Source: Benincasa hispida (taxonomy: Eukaryota > Streptophyta > Magnoliopsida > Cucurbitales > Cucurbitaceae). From it: a stretch of 64,000 nt of DNA. Each line of letters opens with the position of its first letter. The stretch's first letter is position 1. The DNA lies in NCBI RefSeq assembly GCF_009727055.1, contig NC_052357.1, positions 1,692,779-1,756,778 of the forward strand, read 5' to 3'. The translations under genes and the position numbers were made by a program. Below, one piece after another: positions 46,425 to 57,262 of this stretch. A model generated the notes under the pieces. That model was not told the origin of the DNA, ran no database searches, and saw nothing but the letters and a program-made list of their open reading frames with translations.

Positions 46425-47150
46425 TTATGCCTGATCTGGAGATAAATGAATTTGATTCCTGAAAGCCAGAGAAAAATGGGAAGTCAGATTCATTAAAGAG
46501 AACATTTCTCGAAATATAGACTTTACCATCCTTATTGAGACATCTATGCCCTTTGTGAACAATGCTTTGACATAGATATACACACTTGGCTGAGTGAAAT
46601 TGAAACTTGTTGGTTTGATATGGTCAGAGGCACGGAAAGCGAGCACACCCAAAAATCCTTAACTTTGTAATATCAAGGAGTTTCCCATATATTAGCTGAA
46701 GGGGAGACATATTCATTAGTACTGGGGAGGAAGTCCATTAATTACGAAGCTGGCATTGAGGAAGGCATCCCACAAAAACTGAAGAGGCATTACTGCTTGT
46801 GCTAACAGAATGAATCCCATCTCTACCAAGTGTCTGTGTTTTCTTTCAGCCCTTCCATTTTATGCAGATGTATTAGCGTAGGACAAACGTGATACATGCC
46901 TAAATAGCTGCATAGCTTGTGTACCTTAAGGTATTCTCTTTCATTGTCTGACTGTAATGCTTTGATGCCTGTATTAAATTATGTGCTAATGACTTGAAGA
47001 AGATGTTTAAAGGCTGGCAATGTATCAGACTTTTGTTTAAGTGGATATAGCCATAGATATCTGTTGTTATCATCAATAAATGAGATGTAATATCTATATT
47101 CTTCAGTGGAATTTGTCGAGGCTGGTCCCCATACGTCTGAATATATTAAA
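46425..47150 (-). pseudogene. Copia-2 integrase remnant
   Basis: Around 46800-46870 the minus strand reads 'NGRAERKHRHLVEMG', containing the catalytic Glu of the integrase D-D-E triad, with a stop just before it. Further left, 'LIYGKLLDITKL' and similar pieces match the integrase C-terminal region, and 47040-47150 holds the YRYYISFIDDNNRYLW-type core. Frames are repeatedly broken. Confidence 0.75.
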
Positions 47151-47830
47151 TCAAATTTGTCCTAGCATGAGACAAAGAGTTGGGAAAGAGAAGGGAGTGT
47201 GCTTTTCCAAGACAACAGGATTCATAAATTTTTTCATTATCATTTAACTTAGTAGGCACATTGCAGGCTTTTAAAACAGAGTCCAAAACTTTAGATGAAG
47301 GGTGACCTAATCTCTTATGCCATAATCTTTTAGATTCTACTAAATTTACTTCAACATTTGAGAGAGTAAAGGCAATAGATCTTTTATTTTTGTCCATCGG
47401 ATTGGAAGAGCTGTTATCCTTTCTAGTATTCACATCAATCGAAACTGATATAGGCCATCTTTAAGGAATCTTTTCACCATTGTTTGCCCCGAACATTTGT
47501 CCTTAACAACACAAGAATCATTATAAAATTGAACAGAGACATCATTTTCTTAAACAAGCTTTGACACGCTGACAAGATTCTTAGCAATATCGGGAACCCA
47601 TAAAACACTTTTAAGATTGATAACCATTACAAGCATGTAAACAAGCATTGCCAACTGACGATATATTTAATTGTTGTCCATTTCCTACCATGATAAGTTC
47701 ACTACTTGTATACTCAGATGGATTGGCTACATTGGTAAGATCAGCTGTGACATGATTTGTAGCTCCACTGTCCACATACCTATTAAAATCCCCTGCAGAC
47801 TTGTTTTGAATAAATGGATTGAGGTTATGA
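47146..47830 (-). pseudogene. Copia-2 protease and GAG-pre-integrase
   Basis: The protease active site 'YVDSGATNHVTADLTN' is intact at about 47730-47790. 'GAG-pre-integrase' follows with 'RLWHKRLGHPSSKVLDSVLK' (47270-47330). At least one stop lies between them near 47450. Confidence 0.8.
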
Positions 47831-48875
47831 GAGGTTACAAACGCTGATGGATTGGACTCTTGGTTGTGACTGTTGCCCTTGCCATTATTCTGATTTGGAA
47901 CAAACTCTTTGTTATATCTTTGATAGCAGACATCAAAAGTGTGTCCATATTTGGAGCAAACTTGGCAGGTAGGTCTATTTCCCCTGCCTCTGCCTCTTCC
48001 TCTGTTTCCTCCTCCACCAAAGTTGCCATCACCTCTGGATGTATTGAGCTGTTGATGACTTCCACCCTAAGAGTTCCCTTGTCCAGATGGTTTAGATGTA
48101 GTTGTGTTGTGATTGAATGTTACATTGGCCGAGGCATTATGCGCAAATGCTGCAGTAGCTTTTATAGTGTTTTGATGCTACAAACGTTTTTCAAGGGAGA
48201 GTAACTCCGACTACATATCGAGCCAAGAAATTTCAGGCTTGCATTGGATGACTACTATCATTGGGTTATATTCCTCATCCAATCCAAGAAGAACTTGAGA
48301 CACAAGATTACGGGTAGAGATAAGACTTCCTACTTGGACTAAATTGTCATAATGAAGCTTCATTAATTTCAAATATTCAGACATTGATGTGTTTCCTTTA
48401 TGGGTTTGTTGAAAGACTTGACGCAAATAGTCTTCTTCAGCTCTTGATTGAACTCTAAACTGAGAATGAATAGCATCCCATAGACTCTTAGCACATTCAT
48501 GTCCCATCAGTTGTACTATAACTTCGGGAGTCATCGAGTTGTATAGCCAACCTAACAATAGCTGGTCAGCAGTAACCCATGCTTCAAAAAGTGGAATAAG
48601 TGTCTTTTCACCAATTAAGCTCGATGCTTCTTCTGATACTTGGAATCAACATCACCGGTCTCAGTGCCAAATACATTAGAGATGGTGAACATTGAAGGAC
48701 AAACCTTAGTTCCAGATAGGTGCCCTTCGAGTTTGTATCCTCTTAAGATTGAAAGAGCTAATGTCTTCCACAACATGAAATTGTCTTTTTCTAGTTTGGT
48801 GTTGGTTATCTGGTTGAGAAGTTGACTTCGTCAACTCACCGGCTGAGGATCTTGTGGTTGTGGCATTGGCCATAT
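47831..48875 (-). pseudogene. Copia-2 gag
   Basis: It starts 'MANATTTRSSAGELTKSTSQ' at about 48873, a few bases from the primer site. 'MLGWLYNSMTPEVIVQLMGH', 'AKSLWDAIHSQF' and 'RQVFQQTHKGNTSMSEYLKL' (48211-48558) are copia gag (UBN2/Retrotran_gag type). A Gly/Arg-rich stretch and the zinc knuckle 'CQVCSKYGHTFDVC' (CX2CX4HX4C) lie at about 47910-48000, in a different frame from the 76-residue open frame there. Broken by frameshifts. Confidence 0.82.
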
Positions 48876-48888
48876 CGCTCTAATACCA
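48876..48888 (-). other. Primer-binding site of copia-2
   Basis: TTGGTATTAGAGC on the minus strand, one mismatch from the tRNA-Met type site, between the LTR end and gag. Confidence 0.75.
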
Positions 48889-50593
48889 AGTTAGACTTTC
48901 AAGAAGATGTTGGATCGATATGGCAACCCTAGAAGAGGGATGAATAGGGTTTAATTAAACTTTTTTTCTAAATTAACCCAATTAAACTAATTAATACACT
49001 TTTTATAAATAATAAGAAAAATTCAATTTATGCAACAAATAAAATGACAAAAATGTGATAATTTAATTCTATCAAATTTTAGCAAATAAATAAGAACAAA
49101 CTAAAACATACAATAAATTGCTTAAATTAATTGCAAAAATAAAAAGGAAAGAGTTAGAGAAGAAGACATCGTTATTTTTATAGTGGTTCGGTCAAACTCG
49201 ACCTACTCCATTCCCCAAGCGTCTCTTGGGAATTTGAATAAAATCTTTCCGACCCTTTCCACGGATTAGAGCCTACCACGGCTCCTTTTACGGGTTCAAG
49301 AGCAAACCCGATCCTTTCCACGATTTAGGATCAAACCGTTACAAATATTGGAATTTTTGAAGAACACAATACAACTCTCACTATAGTGGATTTACAAGTT
49401 TAAGCACTCAACAAGTTTATCCTCACAATACAATAACACTCTCTCAAGAATAAGATGAAAAGAAAAATTGGGAACTTACAGAGAGAAACAATGAAACTTT
49501 TGAGTTTTGGAGGATTATGAAATGTAAAATTTGTTAGTTTAAAATTTGGAGAGGAAGAAGGTTTATATAGAAATAGAAAAATTTTTAGAAACCATAATTA
49601 ATTTGGACAATTGGATTTTAGAAAAGAAAAATCAATAGTGGAAATTTTAAACTAAACTAGTCGTTAGATATAAACAAAATATAATATTAAATCCTTTTCT
49701 TTTGAAATTCATTTTCTTTTTAAAATTAATCCAAAAAAATAAAAAAACATATCATGTGTAAAAAACTAGCCGTTAGACCTAAACATAAAATAATATTAAA
49801 TTCATTTTCCTTTTAGTTCATTTTCTTTTTAAATTCATTCTCTTTAGAGTCAATCCAAAAATAAAAAACATACCATGTATAAAAAACAGCCATTAGACAC
49901 AAACATAAAATAATATTAAATTTATTTTCTTTTTAAATTTCTTTTTAATTTCATTTTTTTTAAATTTTAAATCAATCCAAAAATCAAAAGTCCATCATAT
50001 GTTAATCCACCATTCAACCAATATGCTGCCACATGTCTACATGCAAATGGTCTAGTTATGTTACGTCATCCACCACAGTATTTTCTCTATAAACTTGTTT
50101 CAGTCATATCGTCTTCGTTTTAGCTCTGATTTGAGTGATTCAAGAGGTGTTGGAATCGTTGTTCCGAGCTCTAAGCTATGGACATATTAAAATACTAAGA
50201 TTTTCAGTAATTAAAAATTGAGTTTGTTATCATCAAAACATTGATTGATTAATTAATTAAGATTAAGAGCCAAAAAGTCAAGAAGGATAGGGTAATAATC
50301 AGCAACTGAAAAATTTTCTCATTGAGGAAAGGGCACATACACCCAATTTATACAGAGTGCCCAATTAGAACTGTAAGAATAAAAAATAAATAATAAAGGA
50401 ATTTAAAGGAATAATAATTTGTTATAATAAACTGATGGACCAATCACAAGAGAGAAGAATAAAGGTTATTGTAAATAGCAATCCTAACAGATTTATCTGA
50501 TTGGGATATTTCAACGTGGCTCGTCAGTGTGATGTGGAAGTCTCTAGCTGACTTGGCTCCTTTGATCCATCCTTGGTGGCATTCTTCCTAACA
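48889..50593 (-). mobile_element. 5' LTR of copia-2, split by an insertion
   Basis: The LTR parts are 48889-48906 and 50286-50593. Together they match the left LTR 32494-32812, apart from a small 'taataatc' difference near 50293-50300. The start TGTTAGGAAG is at 50593. Confidence 0.8.
48907..50277. mobile_element. 1,371-bp non-coding insertion in the copia-2 LTR
   Basis: It is flanked by the exact 8-bp direct repeat TCAAGAAG (48899-48906 and 50278-50285), and the unsplit left LTR shows a single related site. The ends 'atgttggatcgatatggcaa' and 'gattaagagccaaaaag' are not inverted repeats. Inside there is a GC-richer core at 49185-49340 ('tatagtggttcggtcaaact') and AT-rich flanks. No coding region. 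An 8-bp duplication fits a hAT or MULE-type mechanism, but the missing terminal repeats leave the class open. Confidence 0.65.
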
Positions 50594-50798
50594 TTAGGTT
50601 TTTCAATGGTAGAAAAATAAATCATAAAATACATCTGAAAAATAATTCAACAAAATAAGACAGCTTATATATAAAATATATATCAACATCAAGGAGGAAT
50701 AGCATATTGACACTTGTCACGGTCGAGTTGGATGACCATTCTAGTTACATTGCCCCTAGGTGCATATAGTCTAGATTACAGTTATTTTCATGCATTTT

Positions 50799-50833
<35 letters not shown>

Positions 50834-51525
50834 TCATAGAACAACTTATGATTGGACACTTTATAAATTTCTGGGTACAACTGAATCTGCAAGCCAAATA
50901 TTGTTCGTCCAAAAATTTTTAGTTTTATGCAATTTGTTGGTGTTGCTCTTTGTTTTGTTGTCTAGGATTCATTCTTGTGGAATTTGGTGTTGGCAAAGTG
51001 GGCACTCCCAACTACTCACAAATCCGTACTTGAAAAATAAATAAATAAAATAATCAAATGATTCTTTTTTCTCCTTTGAAAATGGCTTCATAAAGTAAAA
51101 CAGTTTTTGTTGACATGACTCATATTCATACACTTTCAAATTAATTATGAACCAACCCATATTCTATGTATATAGTACATGAATGTGTGTAAGATCCATG
51201 AACATTTAGATTAATGTATCCAATTTTTTATGATTAAAGTTTGTAATCTAAAATTCCGGCAAAATAAGATCTTATATATATATTTTTTAATATAACAATT
51301 ACGAGGTGGAAGATTGAACCTTCGACTTTTAGATATAGAGGTAATGTCAATACCACTAAGCCAGATTCACTTTAACAAAATGAGAACACCAGTTTAGTCT
51401 GGTTCATCAATCGACAAAAAGCAAAAATAATTGTAGAATATACACTGTTTAAATAGTAGAAAACAACTGTAGTATATTACATGGAAGATTGTAGTGGTTG
51501 GTATAATTGTCAATGACATACATGA
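50594..51525. other. AT-rich spacer with a (TA)n tract
   Basis: No gene. (TA)n lies at 50803-50831. The tRNA-like fragment at 51297-51370 is listed separately. Confidence 0.6.
51297..51370 (-). repeat. tRNA-derived (SINE-like) fragment with A and B boxes
   Basis: The minus strand reads TGGCTTAGTGG at 51363-51353 (A box, matches TRGCNNAGYGG) and GGTTCAATCTT at 51320-51310 (B box, close to GGTTCGANTCC), with starts 43 bases apart as in a tRNA. The acceptor stem does not pair and no anticodon arm is evident, so it is a SINE head or decayed tRNA, not a working tRNA gene. Confidence 0.5.
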
Positions 51526-53784
51526 TGTAGACACCGTATTTGGTCCAGCTCGATTGCTTAAGAATTTTTTTTTTTTTGTTAATAGAGTTTTAAAAAAATC
51601 TAAAAGGATAAATATTTTTTTTATATATATACAGAAATAAAAGAAAAGTAAAAAATATATTAAAGAAAAATATTATTATTTTTATTTTACTATTTTTCCT
51701 CATTCTTCCTTCTTCCTTCTTCCCCATTTCTATCNGCAGCCAATGTCAAGAATACCGGCTTATCCCAAGGCGACACGTGGATGATAAATTATATGAAAAT
51801 AAAATAAAAATATTATTATTATTTTTTTAATTTTTTTCCCATATTTCGTTCTTCCCCATTCCTCTTCTATTCTTCCCATTCTTCCCCATTTTTCTCTCTC
51901 TCCCACTTTTCACCTCCATTTTATCAACTCTCTCTAATTTAATTTAAGCCTTGTTACGACTTATAAAAAGAGAACACAATACATTTTAGAAAGGCGGAAA
52001 ACAAAAGGAAAAGAGATTTAGGTGAAGAGAAGAGGATTGAGGAATTATTATATACATTGAAAATAGAGAAAGGAGAGGATTATATAGATTTAAAAAAGAA
52101 ATTGGAGATGAGATGAGAAAATAGTTTAGGTGGAGACATTTTAGAGAAAAGAGTAGAAGAAAATCATAGTAAATGTCCAACATTCCAGCCATATCCATTA
52201 CAGTGTAAACTCTAGCAAGATCTCCATTGACGCACATGATTTCCAAGGAATGACGTGCAAGCTAGATTCCGACGAATCCAAAGCTACAATCCACTTGCAA
52301 AGAGAAGAATGAAAGAAGGAGAGAGGAAGGAAAAAAGAGCAACGGGTGGAAGAAGTAAAAAAAAGGAAAAATCATGGAGGAAGAAAGATGAGAGAAGAAA
52401 AGGTAGTGTGGTGGGTCCCATTTTTAATTTCTTCTATCAGTTTAGTTTCTTTCTTTTATTTAGTTATTCTCCAAAACCTTCTTTCTTCTAATGAATTTTA
52501 AAATCCAATTTGATATCAATTTGAATTTTTTCTTAAAGTTTTGTTTCAACTTTTCTAAAGGTTTTCAAACTAGTTTTATTTAAAAAAAGAAAAATCAATC
52601 AATTTTAATTACAATTGGCGTTTCAATTTAGTTTCAGTTAGTTTTACAAAAAAATTCTAGTTTATAATTCCCAAATAAAACTTATTTGGATTTAATTTGA
52701 AGTTTTCTACTTAGCTTCGGTAATTTTTCCAAATTTCAAGTTCATCTTCAATTTGGAGTTCTAAAAAAATACTCCAATATCTGTTTGGTGTCAAACCCTT
52801 CAATTTGACTAAAATGAATTTTGGAATCATTTCAATTTTGAGTTTCTAAAACATCTAAATTTCAACTTTAATTTGATAGTTTCAAAAATAAATTTTAACT
52901 TAGTTTTAATTCACATTTGTCAATTGAATTTCAATTCCATTCAAGTTTAATTTTCAAATATTTTAAATTAATTCGAATTCCCTAAATAAAATTAATTTTG
53001 TTTAAATGATTTTAAATCATTTCAATTTGAAATTTCTAAAAGCAACCTCAATTTGACCTTTAATTTGAATCTTTCAAAAATGATTTTTAAATTGGTTTTA
53101 ATTCAAAGTTTTCAATTGCATTTCAATTTCATTCAAATTTAAATTTTCTAAATGAAGCTCCAATTAGATTTTCACTTTAGTTTACAAAATAAATTTCAAT
53201 CTTCCTTTGAAGGGCTTATGCCACTCATAAGAATTGATTCATATTTTATCTCTAAATTGTGCTTTGATCCACATGAGACATTTTTTTAACTATCATGTTA
53301 ATCCGATGGCGATGTTGGGATCTCAAATTCTTGGGATAAATATTTCTCTAATTGAGAAATTCCAACATCGACACGATAATAAATTAATGGACGTTTGTCC
53401 AGTCATAAGTGTTAACTCTACTTTATTATTTAAAGTTAGAGTGAGATTAGTGAGACATTGTCTACATTTAGTTTGACATTTAGGTGTTAATGAAATGTTC
53501 ATCTTCTAAATTGCATTTCAAAAATAATACAAAGCTTGTGATAGGACCCAAATTATATGGCAATATCAAGAAAGAAAGAAGAAAGGAAAGACGGTTGAGT
53601 TGGTTAAGAATGTCTTCCAATTCCGTTGGGAGAATGGAGGTTTAAAAGGAGAAGGAAACAGAAAGAGAGATAAGAAATTCTGAATATTCAGGAGTGAGGA
53701 AGTGGAGCTCTCGAGAGTGGGAGTTCGGGAGACGCTGTTATGGATAAGCCATCCCAGTGTACCTCTCATCGTCTACTTCCACTA

Positions 53785-54075
53785 GGCGATCGTGTAGTAA
53801 AGCTCTGCGATTTTGTAGCACTTGGTAGACGATCGTATAGTAAAAGGTAGGTGATCGTATAGGTTCTAATAGAAGATCGTGTGATAGTAATAGCTAAGTG
53901 ATCATGTAGGAGTTTATAGGCGATTGCAGAGGATTTAGTAAGTGATCGTTTAGTAATTCTGGACGATCGTCTAATTGATTGTAAACGATCGTTTAGCCTT
54001 TGGTAAGCGATCGGGTGATAATTGTAAGGGATCGGGTGATAATTGTAAGCGACCGATTAATCTTATTTGATTCCT
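53785..54075. repeat. CGATCG-rich array in LTR1 of the deleted derivative
   Basis: Units such as 'taggcgatcgtgtag', 'tagacgatcgtatag' and 'gtaagcgatcgggtg' recur with 15-30 bp spacing. The LTR2 equivalent (54675-54910) is shorter by several units. Confidence 0.65.
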
Positions 54076-54194
54076 ATCGTTTAATAAAGAAGTTTTTCAT
54101 CGTTTAGTTCCTTTTCCGAAAGATTGTATCAACACGTTATGAGAGTAAAGATTTCAAGTATCAGTGTCCTAACAAATTGGTATCAAGAGAAAAT

Positions 54195-54437
54195 GAAGGA
54201 GTTTGTTGGCAAGCAGCGGCATGATGTTGGAGTTCTGCAAAAGCAGAATGTGAAAATATATCCCAAATATTATGGAGCACATCAGACAGTGGACAGAGTC
54301 GGATCAGTTGCTTACAAGTTAATCCTTCAGACAACAATGTCGATACCCCCTGTGTTTCATGTGACGCAGCTAAAGAAATGGGGTCGACAACCAGAGCTTT
54401 ACTTTGAAGACAAGGTAAAAGTGGAGGGCGAAGTTAA
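54195..54437 (+). pseudogene. Residual gypsy pol C-terminus in the deleted derivative
   Basis: From the ATG at 54195 the frame reads 'MKEFVGKQRHDVGVLQKQNV', then 'YPKYYGAHQTVDRVGSVAYK' and 'MSIPPVFHVTQLKKWG', the region after the integrase core of chromovirus-type gypsy elements (xxPKYYGPxxIxxRIGxVAYxLxLP...HPVFHVSQLKK). About 80 codons remain and then run into the LTR. It may be a translated stub but has no enzyme activity. Confidence 0.75.
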
Positions 54438-55389
54438 TGATAAGCCCCAATTATATGGCAATATCAAGAAAGAAAGAATAGAGGAAAGGCGGTTGAGTTG
54501 GTTAAGAATTGCTTTCAATTCCGTTGGGAGAAATCGAGGTTTAAAAGGAGAAGGAAACGAAAAGAGAGATAGGGAATTCTGAATATTTAGGAGTGAGGAA
54601 GAGGAGCTTTCGAGAGTGGGAGTTCGGGAGACGCTGTCGTGGAGAATCCATCACAGTGTGCCGCTCATCGTCTACTTCCATTAGGCGATCGTGTAGCACT
54701 TGGTAGACGATCGTATAGTAAAAGATAGGTGATCGTACAGGTTCTGGTTGGCAATCGTGTAATAGTAATAGCTAAGCGATCGTGTAGGAGTTTATAGGCG
54801 ATCACAGAGGATTTAGTAAGCGATCATTTAGTAATTCTGGGGGATTTGTAATATAGTAAATGATCATTTAGACTTTATTAAGTGATTGGGTGATAATTGT
54901 AAGCAACCGATTAATCTTGTTTGATTCCTATCGTTTAATAAAGAAGTTGTTCATCGTTTAGTTCCTTTTCTGAAAGATTGTATCATCACGTTACGAGAGT
55001 AAATATTTCAAGAATCAGTATCCTAACAGCTTGACATTGAATTTTAAATAAAATTAACTAAATGCAATAAATTCTATCTAGGCTAAGGTACTTAAGTTGA
55101 CCGTAAGGGAACACCTCAACCTAGGACTATTCATTAGTTGTATTTTTTTAAAAATTTCATTAATAGTTTTTAATAAAATAAACATTTTTTCTTTTACAAA
55201 TAAGGACTATTTTTTATAAGATAAATTGGATAACAAAAATGAGATGTTTTCAAACGGGTGTTGTATGGTGCTAATACCTTCTGTACACTCAACAACTCCC
55301 GAACCTAACTTCAGTTAAGTAGTTTACTTAGAAAAAATACGGCTAAGAATTTTAACTAAGTGACTTTTTAGGTTTGCCCAAGAGTAACA

Positions 55390-57262
55390 TTTACTTTGGA
55401 AATTTGAACAACTTTTGATCATCATCCATTAAACTCTTTAAAGGAGTCTTTGACCAATTGTTGGATGCTTATAGAAAATCTATCTAATTCACCTTTCCAG
55501 GTAGGTTCCTAGGTAGAGGTATTTCGTTTCCGTCAGCTTAAATACCCTAGCCTAGACAAAACCCGTCTTAGAAAAAAGGTCCCTTATAGATAGATTTAAT
55601 GCAATTTTATACTTTTATGCCAATTAATTTAATCCTATTAAACCAATTTAAAAAGAGTAAACTAGGTTGCTAATCCCATTAGAACCTTGAACTTAGGTCT
55701 ATCTCAATCCAATTTTAAAACCCTTTTAAAACATGATTTTGCCTAAGTTCGCATGCAACTCTTTCTTATCTATTTTAGTTCTAATTTCCATTATAACGCT
55801 TATAAAAGAAACAACCAAAACCATTCATAATGCGAAGCAAACACATACAAGACACTAATAATGCTTACAAATTAGCCTAAGTGTCACGCTCCATGCATTG
55901 TCCATTCATTGCTACTTTTATATAACACTTATACAAAAAAGCAATGAACCAAGCAAACATGCTTCCATTCACCCTTATACTATAACACTTATAATATGAA
56001 GATGATGCATGAATATGCTTATTACATGCATAAATATCTCTTATATTTCATGATGCATGTGCATGCCCTCTTGTAATTTCATCATACCATATTATAACAC
56101 TTATAATACATGATGTATGAATAATAGCACAACCTAAGGTCGGTTTCAAATCTATATGTCATACACTATGCCATATAAACCACATATATCTCATGTATAT
56201 TAAACAAAAATTGATTAACTGGTATAATTAGCCTCAAAATCCTCAAAAAATAAGCTAACTTATTACAAATAGCAAATAGTCTCCGGTTCAAACACGCAAA
56301 CCAGGTCTTGAACTGTCCGGTCGAAGTTTACGTCTACACTGATGATGTACCAAACTCCTTGTGATTTCCCACACGAAAGATTAAACGCTTTACTCAATCA
56401 TTTACCAATGCTTCCAGAGCTAAAAAATGTTTAGCAACAATCATGTACCTTTACTATGTGATGAAGCATGAGGTACGTGATCTGCAGCGCATAACGTATA
56501 ACGCAAGCCTTATACGATCATTTAAAGGACAACGATGTGGTGAAGCACAATCGTCTAAACAATCGTTGAGCGAGTGCGAGGTATCATATATCGGGTGATC
56601 GTGTAGTTAGTAACTATGCGATGAGGCATGCTAACTACACGACCGTTTAGTGCGCACGCCTTTTATTAAACGATGAGCATCANCTATGCGATGAGGCATG
56701 CTAACTACACGACCGTTTAGTGCGCACGCCTTTTATTAAACGATGAGCATCATATGCTCCCACTCAATCGTTTACCTCCAGCGTCCACGTGATCGGGTAG
56801 CCAACTCTACGCGATAGAGCAAACACTTTACCCCATCGTTTATCATTAGCCAAATGATCGTTTAGTAAATACTACACGATCGCACAAAAAAATCTACACG
56901 ATTATTTAGCCAAATCCAAACGATCGTTTACCTTAGGCTACGATACGGCCAACTCTTGGCCTTCTTCCTTGATGAGATCTGCATTTCCATGCTTTGAAAC
57001 TTCATCACGAACGACTCAACCAACTCCAACACTTTGAATTACAAATTCGATTGCTTGTTAATTATGCCCAAAAACACAGGGGCCCTTACAAATTAACACT
57101 TTGTAATCAAAAGAAAGCTTTAAACAGAGGCTAATAACCCGTAAATATCCACAAATTCATTTAACACTTAAACGCAATGCAGAAAACCCACCACGACTGT
57201 AAAAGAATTTCAAAACAGAAGTAAAATTTGGAATATTAGAACAACCTGGCTTTAATGGCAAT
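55390..57262 (-). mobile_element. Interior of an inverted family G element
   Basis: Reverse complement of about 20250-22100: 'ggtcccttatagatagattt', the 'acctaaggt' and 'atgtatgaataat' blocks, and a CGATCG array at 56455-56935. The degenerate primer site ATTGCCATTAAAGCC lies at 57262-57248 next to the LTR. No coding region. Confidence 0.6.
56614..56752. other. Perfect 69-bp duplication joined by one N (assembly artefact)
   Basis: 56614-56682 and 56684-56752 are identical, with N at 56683. This is the same signature as at 41516. It inflates the CGATCG-array copy number here. Confidence 0.9.

Larger units (their letters stand above)
32494..50593 (-). mobile_element. Ty1/copia element copia-2, with three nested insertions
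   Basis: Minus-strand order from the right: LTR, primer site, gag, protease, integrase, RT, RNase H, polypurine tract, LTR. Flanks ttaag (left) and ttagg (right) form a 5-bp target duplication with one mismatch. Removing the Athila-like element (33452-45102, which holds the solo LTR) and the insertion at 48907-50277 leaves a copia element of about 5.1 kb, the usual size. Several stops and frame breaks make it inactive. Confidence 0.85.
53539..55028 (+). mobile_element. Complete internally deleted gypsy derivative (1,490 bp)
   Basis: LTR1 is 53539-54174 and LTR2 is 54438-55028, both TGATA...CCTAACA, flanked by the exact target duplication GCTTG (53534-53538 and 55029-55033). The 263-bp interior holds the primer-like TTGGTATCAAGAG (54177-54189), an ATG, and then only the last part of gypsy pol ('IPPVFHVTQLKKWG'). 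Almost all of gag-pol is therefore deleted. CGATCG arrays lie in each LTR (53785-54075 and 54675-54910). Confidence 0.88.
51526..55370 (+). mobile_element. 5' LTR of the large element, with a nested insertion
   Basis: It aligns with 62065-64000, including the purine-rich stretch (52300-52410 against 62665-62765) and the serial 'caatttgaat' motifs. It holds one N (51735) at a point where it carries about 100 extra bases relative to the 3' LTR, a likely misjoin. The 3' border near 55370 is approximate ('gtgctaataccttctgtaca' lies near it). Confidence 0.6.

Noticed and set aside
47835..48065. 76-residue acidic frame in copia-2 gag
   Set aside because: Off-frame reading. The correct frame shows the Gly/Arg-rich stretch and the CX2CX4HX4C knuckle.
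52255..52491. Lys/Arg-rich frame (also 62670-62855)
   Set aside because: A purine-rich tract present in both LTRs of the large element, with no domain.
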